Shown: positions 46,940-53,869 of the stretch, in pieces
Numbering within the stretch: the stretch's first letter is position 1
Layout of the letters: each line of letters opens with the position of its first letter
NCBI GenBank assembly: GCA_029432815.1
Contig: JAROBA010000027.1
Coordinates: forward strand, 1-64,000
Direction: 5' to 3'
From: Pontiellaceae bacterium B1224
GTDB lineage: Bacteria; Verrucomicrobiota; Kiritimatiellia; Kiritimatiellales; Pontiellaceae
Length of the DNA: 64,000 bases
Program-made: the position numbers and the translations under genes
The notes under the pieces: model-generated
What the model saw: only the letters and a program-made list of their open reading frames with translations
Database searches by the model: none
What the model was told of the DNA's origin: nothing

Positions 46940-47966
46940 ATCCTCCAATATAAAACATTTCGATTTTGTGTTTTGATTCCTGCTTTGTTTCACCGCCCCA
47001 GCGGGTCTGACTGTACTGATCGTTGCGGTCGCACCAGACCTGGCGAATGGAGTTGTGCAGCTCTTCATCGGATGATCCGTCACGTAGTTGCGTCCGCAGG
47101 TCGGCGCCTTCGGTGGCGAAGAGGCAGGTGTAGAGCTTGCCGTCGGCCGAGAGGCGACTGCGGTTGCAGGGTCGACAGAAGGGCTGGCTAATGGAGGAGA
47201 CGAATCCGATTTCCCCGCCGCCATCGGAGAAGCGATAACGGTCGGCCACTTCGCCGGTATAATGTTTTGCAACCGGCTCAATTTTCCAATGATTGGAAAT
47301 ATACTGAATCAGCTCAGCAGTCGGCACCACCTGATCGCGCTCCCAGTGGTTGACGTTGCCGACATCCATATATTCAATGAAACGCACCACCACCCGGCTG
47401 CCCCGGAACTCTTCGATGATCGGTACGATTTCGCTCATATTCATGTCGCGCCGGACGACCATATTGACCTTAAGATTTCCGAAGCCGGCCGCTTTGGCGG
47501 CGTCGATTCCTTCCAGCACCTGCTGCGGCGAATCAAAGCCGCCGTTCATTTTGCGGAAAATGGTTTTATCCAGCGCGTCGAGGCTGACCGTCACCCGATC
47601 GAGCCCGGCCTGGCGCAGCGCTTGAGCGTAGCGTGAAAGCAGAATACCGTTGGTCGTCATGGCAATGTCGCGAATACCGGGTACCGCATTCAAGCGGGAC
47701 ACCAGCTCCGGCAGATCGCTGCGCAGCAGCGGCTCCCCGCCGGTGAGGCGGATCTTTTCCACCCCGAGTTTAGAAAACTGAGTGACCAGACGGATCATTT
47801 CATCGAAGGAGAGCTGCTCGCTTTTCTTAAGCCAGGGAAAATCCGGCCCGACTTCATCGGCCGGCATGCAATAAGTGCAACGAAAGTTGCAGCGGTCGAT
47901 GACGGACAGCCGCAGATCGCGCATGGGGCGGCCGAGCTGATCTTTTACTGTATTCTCTTCAGACAT
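46938..47966 (-). CDS. moaA: GTP 3',8-cyclase MoaA
   Basis: Radical SAM enzyme for the first step of molybdopterin synthesis, 342 residues. The N-terminal cluster motif CNFRCTYC has Cys26, Cys30 and Cys33; the C-terminal 4Fe-4S site is FCRPCNRSRLSADGKLYTC. RLTGGEPLLR is the family GGEP motif, and the protein ends in the functionally important Gly-Gly (FYIGG). The palindrome 47284-47298 is inside (Ser-Asn-His-Trp-Lys). It is the first gene of moaA-moaD-moaE/moeB behind a sigma54-type promoter at 48135-48150. Confidence 0.95.
   Translation of the reverse strand: MSEENTVKDQLGRPMRDLRLSVIDRCNFRCTYCMPADEVGPDFPWLKKSEQLSFDEMIRLVTQFSKLGVEKIRLTGGEPLLRSDLPELVSRLNAVPGIRDIAMTTNGILLSRYAQALRQAGLDRVTVSLDALDKTIFRKMNGGFDSPQQVLEGIDAAKAAGFGNLKVNMVVRRDMNMSEIVPIIEEFRGSRVVVRFIEYMDVGNVNHWERDQVVPTAELIQYISNHWKIEPVAKHYTGEVADRYRFSDGGGEIGFVSSISQPFCRPCNRSRLSADGKLYTCLFATEGADLRTQLRDGSSDEELHNSIRQVWCDRNDQYSQTRWGGETKQESKHKIEMFYIGG
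47284..47298. repeat. TTCCAA-N3-TTGGAA palindrome (spacer TGA), intragenic
   Basis: Perfect copy in moaA, read on the minus strand as Ser-Asn-His-Trp-Lys, the third frame. Confidence 0.85.
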
Positions 47967-47969
47967 ATT

Positions 47970-48045
47970 TTAACCACTTAGACACTAAGTTTACATTAGT
48001 TCCCTCGGCTGTCTCTTAGTGTCCTTTGTGACTTAGTGTTTAAGG
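47970..48045. repeat. ACACAAAGACAC-type inverted repeat, copy 5 (moaA leader)
   Basis: TTAACCACTTAGACACTAAG on the left, CTTAGTGTCCTTTGTGACTT then AGTGTTTAAGG on the right. It lies in the moaA leader directly before its start codon. Confidence 0.7.
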
Positions 48046-48134
48046 TTTTTGCAATTTAACGGCCCCGCTTTGAAGGTCGGCCGAAGGACTCTGAATCAAA
48101 TGCCGTAAATGTCAACCGGTTCGTCATGTAATAG

Positions 48135-48150
48135 TGCAGGGAGTGTGCCA
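48135..48150 (-). promoter_or_regulatory. Sigma54 (-24/-12) promoter of moaA-moaD-moaE/moeB
   Basis: On the minus strand TGGCAC-ACTCC-CTGCA, with GG at 48149-48148 and GC at 48137-48136, ten bases apart. Predicted start near 48124, giving a leader of about 160 bases that contains inverted repeat copy 5. Confidence 0.8.
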
Positions 48151-48159
48151 CCGGTCGGG

Positions 48160-48174
48160 TTCCAGTCTCTGGAA
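48160..48174. repeat. Compensated variant of the palindrome (TTCCAG-TCT-CTGGAA)
   Basis: Both arms carry the matching A-to-G / T-to-C change, so the symmetry is kept. It lies ten bases upstream of the moaA -24 element. Confidence 0.65.
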
Positions 48175-48244
48175 TACGCTTCCTGCCTGTTTTCAGATAG
48201 ATAGGTTAAACAATGCTGAAATACCCTCCCTTAAAACCGATATA

Positions 48245-48262
48245 CATTACTCACATTTTTGT
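48245..48262 (+). promoter_or_regulatory. Candidate activator site shared with nirB
   Basis: ATTACTCACATTTTTGTT, 17 of 18 bases as at 38466-38483 upstream of nirB. A weaker relative, ATTACATATTTGT, lies at 51968-51980, 137 bases upstream of the nitrate reductase -24 element. Confidence 0.5.
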
Positions 48263-48371
48263 TATATTAAGGCCGGTTTTTACATATTTGGATTTAATCT
48301 AAATAGTTTATTTTGAACGATATTTGTCATAACAACCTCATATAACGACTCATGGATAATGCTCAAACCGG

Positions 48372-48388
48372 TGGCACACCTCCTGCAA
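48372..48388 (+). promoter_or_regulatory. Sigma54 (-24/-12) promoter of narK
   Basis: TGGCAC-ACCTC-CTGCAA with GG at 48373-48374 and GC at 48385-48386, ten bases apart. Predicted start near 48398, 80 bases before the ATG. Confidence 0.88.
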
Positions 48389-48477
48389 CAGAGAGGTAGT
48401 AATACATTATTATTTCATTCATGTTTTGCTAAATCTATCGGAATAGGATGCAAAACAACATACCTAAGGAGAGGGAC

Positions 48478-49950
48478 ATGGCATCAACGAATCTTAATCC
48501 GCTGGATTTTAAAAATCCGGCGATCCGCACACTGCACCTATCATGGGTCGCATTCTTTTTAACCTTCGTGGTCTGGTTCAGTCATGCCCCGCTCATGGTG
48601 GCCATTAAAGAAACATTTGACCTGACCGGACAACAGGTTAAATCCCTGTTGATCCTGAACGTGGCCTTAACGATTCCGGCCCGTATTGCCATCGGTATAT
48701 TGGTCGACAAGTTTGGACCGCGCAAAGTATTCAGCGGTCTGTTGGTCGTCTCTTCCTTCATCTGCTTTGGATTTGCCAGTGCGCAGTCGTTTGAACAGTT
48801 GGCCCTCTTCCGCTTCCTTCTCGGATTTGTGGGCGCAGGTTTTGTGATCGGTATCCGTTTGGTCGGCGAATGGTTCCCGGCGAAACAGGTCGGCATGGCC
48901 GAAGGCATCTATGGCGGATGGGGCAACTTCGGTTCGGCTTTCGCTGCCATGACCCTTCCCTCTCTCGCCCTGCTTTACGGCGGCGAAAACGGATGGCGCT
49001 ATGCCATTGCCACCACCGGCGCGGTTGCCTTCCTTTACGGCATTTTCTTCTATATCCGCGTCCGCAACACGCCGAAGGGCGCCACCTATTTCAAGCCGAA
49101 AAAATCGGGCGGTCTGGAAGTCTCCAGCAAAAAGGATTTCTATTTCTACCTCCTGATGAACATTCCAATGTACCTCGCCCTGACGGTACTCACCTGGAAA
49201 CTCTGCTCGGCTAAAGTCGCCCTGATTCCGGTACCGGTCGGCTACGGCCTGGTGGTCGGGTTTATCGCCCTCTTTATTTATCAGAGCCTGCAGATCAAAA
49301 AAGTAAACTCGCACCTGTTCGACGAAAGCGAAGAGGCCGGCATGCTGAACTACCGCTTCAAGCAGGTCGCTATTCTTGACCTGGCCTATTTCGTGACCTT
49401 CGGCTCCGAGCTGGCCGTGGTTTCCATGCTGCCGCTCTTCTTTATGGAAGTCTTCGGCCTCACCGCCGTAAAGGCCGGCCTGCTGGCTTCCGGCTTTGCT
49501 TTCATGAACCTGGTGGCCCGACCGGGCGGCGGGTGGCTGTCCGATAAACTCGGACGCCGCAAAACCCTGATGGTGCTGATCTGCGGCCTTTCCGCCGGCT
49601 ACTTTATCCTCGGACAGGTTGGATCCACCTGGCCCGTAGCGCTTGCTGTGGTGGCCACCATGTGCTGCTCGTTCTTTGTACAGGCCGGCGAAGGCGCCGT
49701 GTTTGCTATGGTTCCACTGGTGCAGCGCCGCATGACCGGACAGATTGCCGGGATGGTTGGAGCGTATGGAAACGTCGGGGCCGTCATCTTCCTGACGGTG
49801 CTTTCGTTCGTGGACTATTCCACGTTCTTCATGGTCATCGGTGCCAGCTCGCTGCTCACCCTGATCTCCACCTGGTTCATCACCGAACCCGCCGGCCATG
49901 TGCAGGAAGTGGATGAAAGCGGCAACATCCAGCTGATTGAGGTAGCGTAG
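48478..49950 (+). CDS. Nitrate/nitrite transporter, NarK/NasA family (MFS)
   Basis: Inner-membrane major facilitator of 490 residues with about 12 hydrophobic spans. Nitrate-porter features: [20 protein letters not shown] in span 1, [20 protein letters not shown] with the substrate Arg in the nitrate signature region, and the second signature [14 protein letters not shown]. Residues between spans 6 and 7 form a short charged loop. ATG at 48478 follows AAGGAGAGG. It is the first gene behind a sigma54 promoter, followed by the phosphatase/kinase gene. Uptake for assimilation is favoured because the cluster carries NirBD and a cytoplasmic reductase. Confidence 0.9.
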   Translation: MASTNLNPLDFKNPAIRTLHLSWVAFFLTFVVWFSHAPLMVAIKETFDLTGQQVKSLLILNVALTIPARIAIGILVDKFGPRKVFSGLLVVSSFICFGFASAQSFEQLALFRFLLGFVGAGFVIGIRLVGEWFPAKQVGMAEGIYGGWGNFGSAFAAMTLPSLALLYGGENGWRYAIATTGAVAFLYGIFFYIRVRNTPKGATYFKPKKSGGLEVSSKKDFYFYLLMNIPMYLALTVLTWKLCSAKVALIPVPVGYGLVVGFIALFIYQSLQIKKVNSHLFDESEEAGMLNYRFKQVAILDLAYFVTFGSELAVVSMLPLFFMEVFGLTAVKAGLLASGFAFMNLVARPGGGWLSDKLGRRKTLMVLICGLSAGYFILGQVGSTWPVALAVVATMCCSFFVQAGEGAVFAMVPLVQRRMTGQIAGMVGAYGNVGAVIFLTVLSFVDYSTFFMVIGASSLLTLISTWFITEPAGHVQEVDESGNIQLIEVA

Positions 49951-50028
49951 GCTGAAAAGTGAAACGTGAGGCGTGATTGCCTTTCCAATGATTGGAAGTC
50001 ATAATGCCCTCACGTTTCACGACTCACT
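49951..50028. repeat. Composite inverted-repeat element, copy 5 (narK-kinase)
   Basis: Left arm AAAAGTGAAACGTGAGGCGT, centre a perfect TTCCAA-TGA-TTGGAA (49983-49997), right arm CCCTCACGTTTCACGACTCA. It fills the gap and ends five bases before the kinase ATG, leaving no room for a normal ribosome site. Confidence 0.8.
49983..49997. repeat. TTCCAA-N3-TTGGAA palindrome (spacer TGA)
   Basis: Perfect copy at the centre of composite element copy 5. Confidence 0.85.
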
Positions 50029-50032
50029 ACCC

Positions 50033-51769
50033 ATGTTCCACCTCGACGGAAAAATTGAACTCACGACCGGCCAGGGCACCTCGGCCGGTCGCAAGGCATC
50101 GAACGACGATGCCACCGCTGTTCATATTCCTGAGGACGAACTGTTAACCACCCACAAAGGGATTGTGGCGGTCATCGCCGACGGCGTCAGCAGCGCGGAT
50201 GCCGCCGCCGAAGCCGCTCAACTCTGCACCCGGCGTTTTATTTCCGACTACTACGCCAGCCCGGAAATATGGACCACCAAACATTCCGGCCAGAATGTGC
50301 TCACCACCCTCAATCGTGAACTCTACAATAATGGCAAAACCTATCGAACCGCTGAAAAAGGATTCATCTGCACGCTCAGCGTCGTCATCTTTAAATCGCA
50401 TACCGCGCACATTTTTCATATTGGCGACACCCGAATCTACCGCCTGCGCAACGGCACGCTGAAGCAGCTGACCGAAGACCACAACCAGCAGATCAATGCG
50501 GAAACGAGCTATCTCTCCCGCGCCATGGGACTTGACAGTCAGGCCCGCATTGACTACTCCACCGTCGACCTTCAGGAAGGCGATACTTTTCTGCTGACGA
50601 CAGATGGCCTGCATGAAAACATCGATGAGCCGCGCATCATCACCCTGCTCGAATCCAACCAAGGTAATCCGGACAAATGCTGTTCCATGCTGATAGACGA
50701 AGCCTATGCCATGAACAGCAAAGATAATATTTCCTGCATCACGCTCAACATTACCAAGCTGCCGGAAAACTCGCGCGAAGAAATCGACCACCGTTTAACC
50801 CAACTCCCCTTCCCGCCCCCACTGACCAAAGGCCAGACGCTCGATGGCTACAAAGTTATCGACGAAATCCACGCCAGCAGCCGTAGCCAGGTCTATCAGG
50901 TGGAGGACGAAGAAACCGGCACGGCCTACGCAATGAAAACACCGTCGCTGAACTTTGAGGATGACGACGCATATATCGAGCGCTTCATCATGGAGAGCTG
51001 GATCGGGGCACGCATCAACTCCCCGAATGTTGCACATGTGATTGAGCAGCAGCGCCCGCGCAGCTGCCTCTATTTTCTATTGGAATTTGTACCCGGCATT
51101 TCGCTCTCACGCTGGGAAGAAGAAAACCATCTGCCCCAGCTGCAGACCGTGCGGGAGATTGCCCAGCAGATGACCAAAGGGCTGCGCGCCTTCCACCGCA
51201 AAGAGATTTTGCATCAGGACCTCAAGCCCGACAATATTATGATCGACCGGCACGGGCGCATAAAGATTGTTGATTTCGGGTCCTGCCGCGTGGCGGGTTT
51301 CGAAGAAATCTGCGGGCCGATTGAACGCGACCTGATCCTCGGCACGGTCGACTATACCGCCCCCGAATACCAGCTGCGCCTGCCCGCCGGAACCTGGTCA
51401 GACCTCTTCAGCCTCGGCTGTATTCTCTATTTCCTGCTGACCGGCGAACATCCCTACGGACCGCAGTTTTCCAAATGCCGGAAACGGGCTGATTTCGAAA
51501 AACTGAAATACCGGCCGTCCTATCACTTCAACCCTGACATCCCCGTCTGGGTGGATGGCGCGCTCGAAAAAGCGGTAAAAGTGAAACCGGAGGAGCGCTA
51601 CGAAGCGCACTCCAAATTTATGGCCGATCTCAACAAACCGAACCCCGACTTTGTTGAAAAAAACCGAATCCCGCTGGTAGAGCGAAATCCCCTCCTCTTC
51701 TGGAAAACCCTCTGCGGCATACTGGCCGCGATCATCGCCATCCTCCTGCTGATGCTGGCGAACGGATAA
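50033..51769 (+). CDS. PP2C phosphatase - Ser/Thr protein kinase fusion with C-terminal membrane anchor
   Basis: At 578 residues. Residues about 1-250 form a PP2C-type phosphatase (VIADGVSSADAAAEAA, HIFHIGDTRIYRL, LLTTDGLHENID, with the metal-binding Asp residues). About 265-530 is a Hanks-type kinase: HQDLKPDNIMID with Asp396 and Asn401, DFG Asp414, and an APE-like APEYQL. One membrane span ends the chain (ILAAIIAILLLMLAN). I recall similar bifunctional proteins beside nitrate assimilation genes in marine Gammaproteobacteria, so it is probably a regulator of nitrate uptake or reduction. The targets are unknown. The ATG at 50033 has no visible ribosome site because composite repeat copy 5 abuts it. 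Confidence 0.88.
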   Translation: MFHLDGKIELTTGQGTSAGRKASNDDATAVHIPEDELLTTHKGIVAVIADGVSSADAAAEAAQLCTRRFISDYYASPEIWTTKHSGQNVLTTLNRELYNNGKTYRTAEKGFICTLSVVIFKSHTAHIFHIGDTRIYRLRNGTLKQLTEDHNQQINAETSYLSRAMGLDSQARIDYSTVDLQEGDTFLLTTDGLHENIDEPRIITLLESNQGNPDKCCSMLIDEAYAMNSKDNISCITLNITKLPENSREEIDHRLTQLPFPPPLTKGQTLDGYKVIDEIHASSRSQVYQVEDEETGTAYAMKTPSLNFEDDDAYIERFIMESWIGARINSPNVAHVIEQQRPRSCLYFLLEFVPGISLSRWEEENHLPQLQTVREIAQQMTKGLRAFHRKEILHQDLKPDNIMIDRHGRIKIVDFGSCRVAGFEEICGPIERDLILGTVDYTAPEYQLRLPAGTWSDLFSLGCILYFLLTGEHPYGPQFSKCRKRADFEKLKYRPSYHFNPDIPVWVDGALEKAVKVKPEERYEAHSKFMADLNKPNPDFVEKNRIPLVERNPLLFWKTLCGILAAIIAILLLMLANG

Positions 51770-52104
51770 AGGTAGCAGACACCGGAACCACGGGCAGGAC
51801 GCCCGTGCCACGTAGAATGGGCATCCTGCCCATTGAATCCCCGCCACCCATCCACTCTCTCGGGGCTGGAGGGTCGACAACCTTGGCGATCACCGCTCGA
51901 ACAGGCCGTACCGCCGAAAGTCCTGGAGGCCCGGCAACCCCACATATGTAGATTAATGTGATCATATATTACATATTTGTCTCCATCCATCCAATCTCTG
52001 CAACCCCGCTCCTTAGGGGAATCCACAACCAGAACAGCTCTACCCGCTGCGAACACAGGGGTGTTATAGATATTTTAAAACGACACAAGGCGCCTCGCTT
52101 CGCT
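51770..52104. other. Intergenic region before the nitrate reductase operon
   Basis: No gene. Two short hairpins stand side by side: CACGGGC-AGGAC-GCCCGTG (51789-51807) and ATGGGC-ATCCT-GCCCAT (51817-51833). Similar hairpins (near 56077-56096 and 56195-56212) follow the operon, so the nitrate reductase genes are flanked by the same repeat type. A weak relative of the candidate activator site is at 51968-51980. Confidence 0.6.
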
Positions 52105-52120
52105 TGGCATGGTGTGTGCG
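52105..52120 (+). promoter_or_regulatory. Sigma54 (-24/-12) promoter of the nitrate reductase operon
   Basis: TGGCAT-GGTGT-GTGCG with GG at 52106-52107 and GC at 52118-52119, ten bases apart. Predicted start near 52131, 30 bases before the ATG at 52161. It is less close to consensus than the others. Confidence 0.7.
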
Positions 52121-52160
52121 TTAACTGCCCTACTAGCTTTAGGACCATTTCGGTATACTT

Positions 52161-53855
52161 ATGAACCCATCTTCAGACACAAAACAGGGCTGCTGCGGAG
52201 GCGGCTGCTCCGGCTCCAAACCAACGACGGAGGCTCCAGCCAAGCCATGCGAATCCGCCCCCGTCGATCGGCCGGACATTGTCGGCTTCCGCACGGAAGG
52301 GCGCGAATCGCAGACGCGCTTTCATTTCCACATGGACCTGTGTATTGGCTGCCACGCCTGCGAGGTGGCCTGCGGCGAACAGAATAACCTGCCGGCCGAG
52401 ACCCAATGGCGCCGCGTCGGCGAAGTCCAAAGCGGAACCTTTCCCGACACCCAAAGCTTTTTTCTTTCCAGCGGTTGTAATCACTGTCTCGATGCGGCCT
52501 GCGCCAAAGGCTGCCCGGTGGATGCCTATCAGGTGAACGACAAAGGCATTGTCATTCATTTGGACGACGTCTGCATCGGCTGCGGCTACTGCACCTGGAA
52601 CTGCCCGTATGGCGTGCCGACAATGCAGACTGACCGGCGCATCGTCACCAAGTGCGACCTCTGTCATAACCGCCTGGAAGATGGTCAGGACCCGGCCTGC
52701 GTAGCCGCCTGCCCCGCCGGAGCCATCGAAGTTGAAACGGTTGCCATCGCCCAGATTTTTGCAGAGCATATGGAAAACGGCGTCGGCCCGGATATGCCCG
52801 CGCCGAACCTCACGATTCCTTCCACCAAGATCACCCTGCCCGAAGGCATGGACGTGGCAGCCTTCACGAAGGTGGACCAGCCGTTCGTGAAGCCGGAGCA
52901 TCCGCACACGCCGCTGATCGTTATGACCGTTTTGACGCAGCTTGGATTCGGCGGGTTCTGCACCGTCTTTATGGCCGACCTGATTCGCACGTTTTTCTTC
53001 GACAGCGCGGCGCTCGGCCATGTACTCGGATGGCTGGCCCCCACGCTGATGGGCATTGTTGCCCTGTCGCTCGGTGCCTCCACACTGCATCTGGGCCGTC
53101 CGATCCATGCCGGGCGCGCGATGAAGAACTGGAAATCCTCATGGTTATCGCGCGAGGTGCTGGGTCTCTCCGCCTTTGCGGGAGCGGCCATGGTTTATGC
53201 GCTGATCCTGTTTGTGACCGAGGGGCTGGGTCTGCTGGACATCGGTGTCATCGGCGGCTCAGCCGTTCGGCTGATCATCGGCTTCGGCACGGTGATCTGC
53301 GGGATTGCCGGCATTTACTGCAGCTCAATGATCTATCGCGTGCCGGCCCGCCCGGCCTGGGACAGCCGCAAAACCACCATCGACTTTTTTGATGTCGCCG
53401 CCATCCTCGGGCCGGCCGCTTTCATTGTTGCCGCCATGGTGGCCACCCTGATTGCCGGCCACTCCATCGGATTCCTTACCGGAGCCATGCAGACCGCCGC
53501 TCTATTTGCCGCGATCGCCTTTGTGTTCAAGCACACCAAGAATGCATATATCATTAAAAAATGGCATGAGTCGGACACGCACGAACTCAAAGCCAGCGCC
53601 GAAATGCGCATAACACACTTTTTCCGCCTGCGGATGATCCGCAACAGCATCGGCATTGCCGGGCTGCTGGCGCTGATTCCGTTCATGAGCAGCACGGCCC
53701 TGCTCTCCGCCGTTGGCCTGCTGGCCATTGCGCTGCTGATGCTGATGCTCTTTTTAGCCGTCAGCTTTATCAACCGCTATATTTTCTTCGTCTCCGTGGT
53801 GCCGCGCAACATACCCGGCAACTACGTCGTCGCCTCCAAAGGCGAAGCGCACTAA
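52161..53855 (+). CDS. Fused DmsB-like Fe-S subunit and DmsC-like membrane anchor
   Basis: At 564 residues. A Cys-rich N-terminal tail (GCCGGGCSG) precedes a ferredoxin-like part with four 4Fe-4S motifs: CIGCHACEVAC, CNHCLDAACAKGCP, CIGCGYCTWNCPYG and CDLCHNRLEDGQDPACVAACP. From about residue 250 come roughly eight membrane spans of the DmsC/NrfD-like quinol-binding type (TLHLGRPIHAGRAMKNWKSS is typical of DmsC). It should pass electrons from quinol to the catalytic subunit encoded next. Fusion of the two subunits, and pairing with a nitrate-reductase-like subunit instead of DmsA, are both notable. There is no strong ribosome site before ATG 52161. Confidence 0.88.
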   Translation: MNPSSDTKQGCCGGGCSGSKPTTEAPAKPCESAPVDRPDIVGFRTEGRESQTRFHFHMDLCIGCHACEVACGEQNNLPAETQWRRVGEVQSGTFPDTQSFFLSSGCNHCLDAACAKGCPVDAYQVNDKGIVIHLDDVCIGCGYCTWNCPYGVPTMQTDRRIVTKCDLCHNRLEDGQDPACVAACPAGAIEVETVAIAQIFAEHMENGVGPDMPAPNLTIPSTKITLPEGMDVAAFTKVDQPFVKPEHPHTPLIVMTVLTQLGFGGFCTVFMADLIRTFFFDSAALGHVLGWLAPTLMGIVALSLGASTLHLGRPIHAGRAMKNWKSSWLSREVLGLSAFAGAAMVYALILFVTEGLGLLDIGVIGGSAVRLIIGFGTVICGIAGIYCSSMIYRVPARPAWDSRKTTIDFFDVAAILGPAAFIVAAMVATLIAGHSIGFLTGAMQTAALFAAIAFVFKHTKNAYIIKKWHESDTHELKASAEMRITHFFRLRMIRNSIGIAGLLALIPFMSSTALLSAVGLLAIALLMLMLFLAVSFINRYIFFVSVVPRNIPGNYVVASKGEAH

Positions 53856-53869
53856 CTCCGGATTTCAAC

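Larger units (their letters stand above)
48046..48477. other. Divergent regulatory region between moaA and narK
   Basis: No gene. It holds back-to-back sigma54 promoters (48135-48150 minus, 48372-48388 plus), the fully symmetric TTCCAG-TCT-CTGGAA variant at 48160-48174, and the activator-site candidate 48245-48262, which could serve both directions. Confidence 0.7.

Noticed and set aside
48667-49899. 410-codon frame antisense to narK
   Set aside because: Shadow of the transporter gene on the opposite strand; composition rich in His/Gln/Glu as expected from reversed membrane codons.
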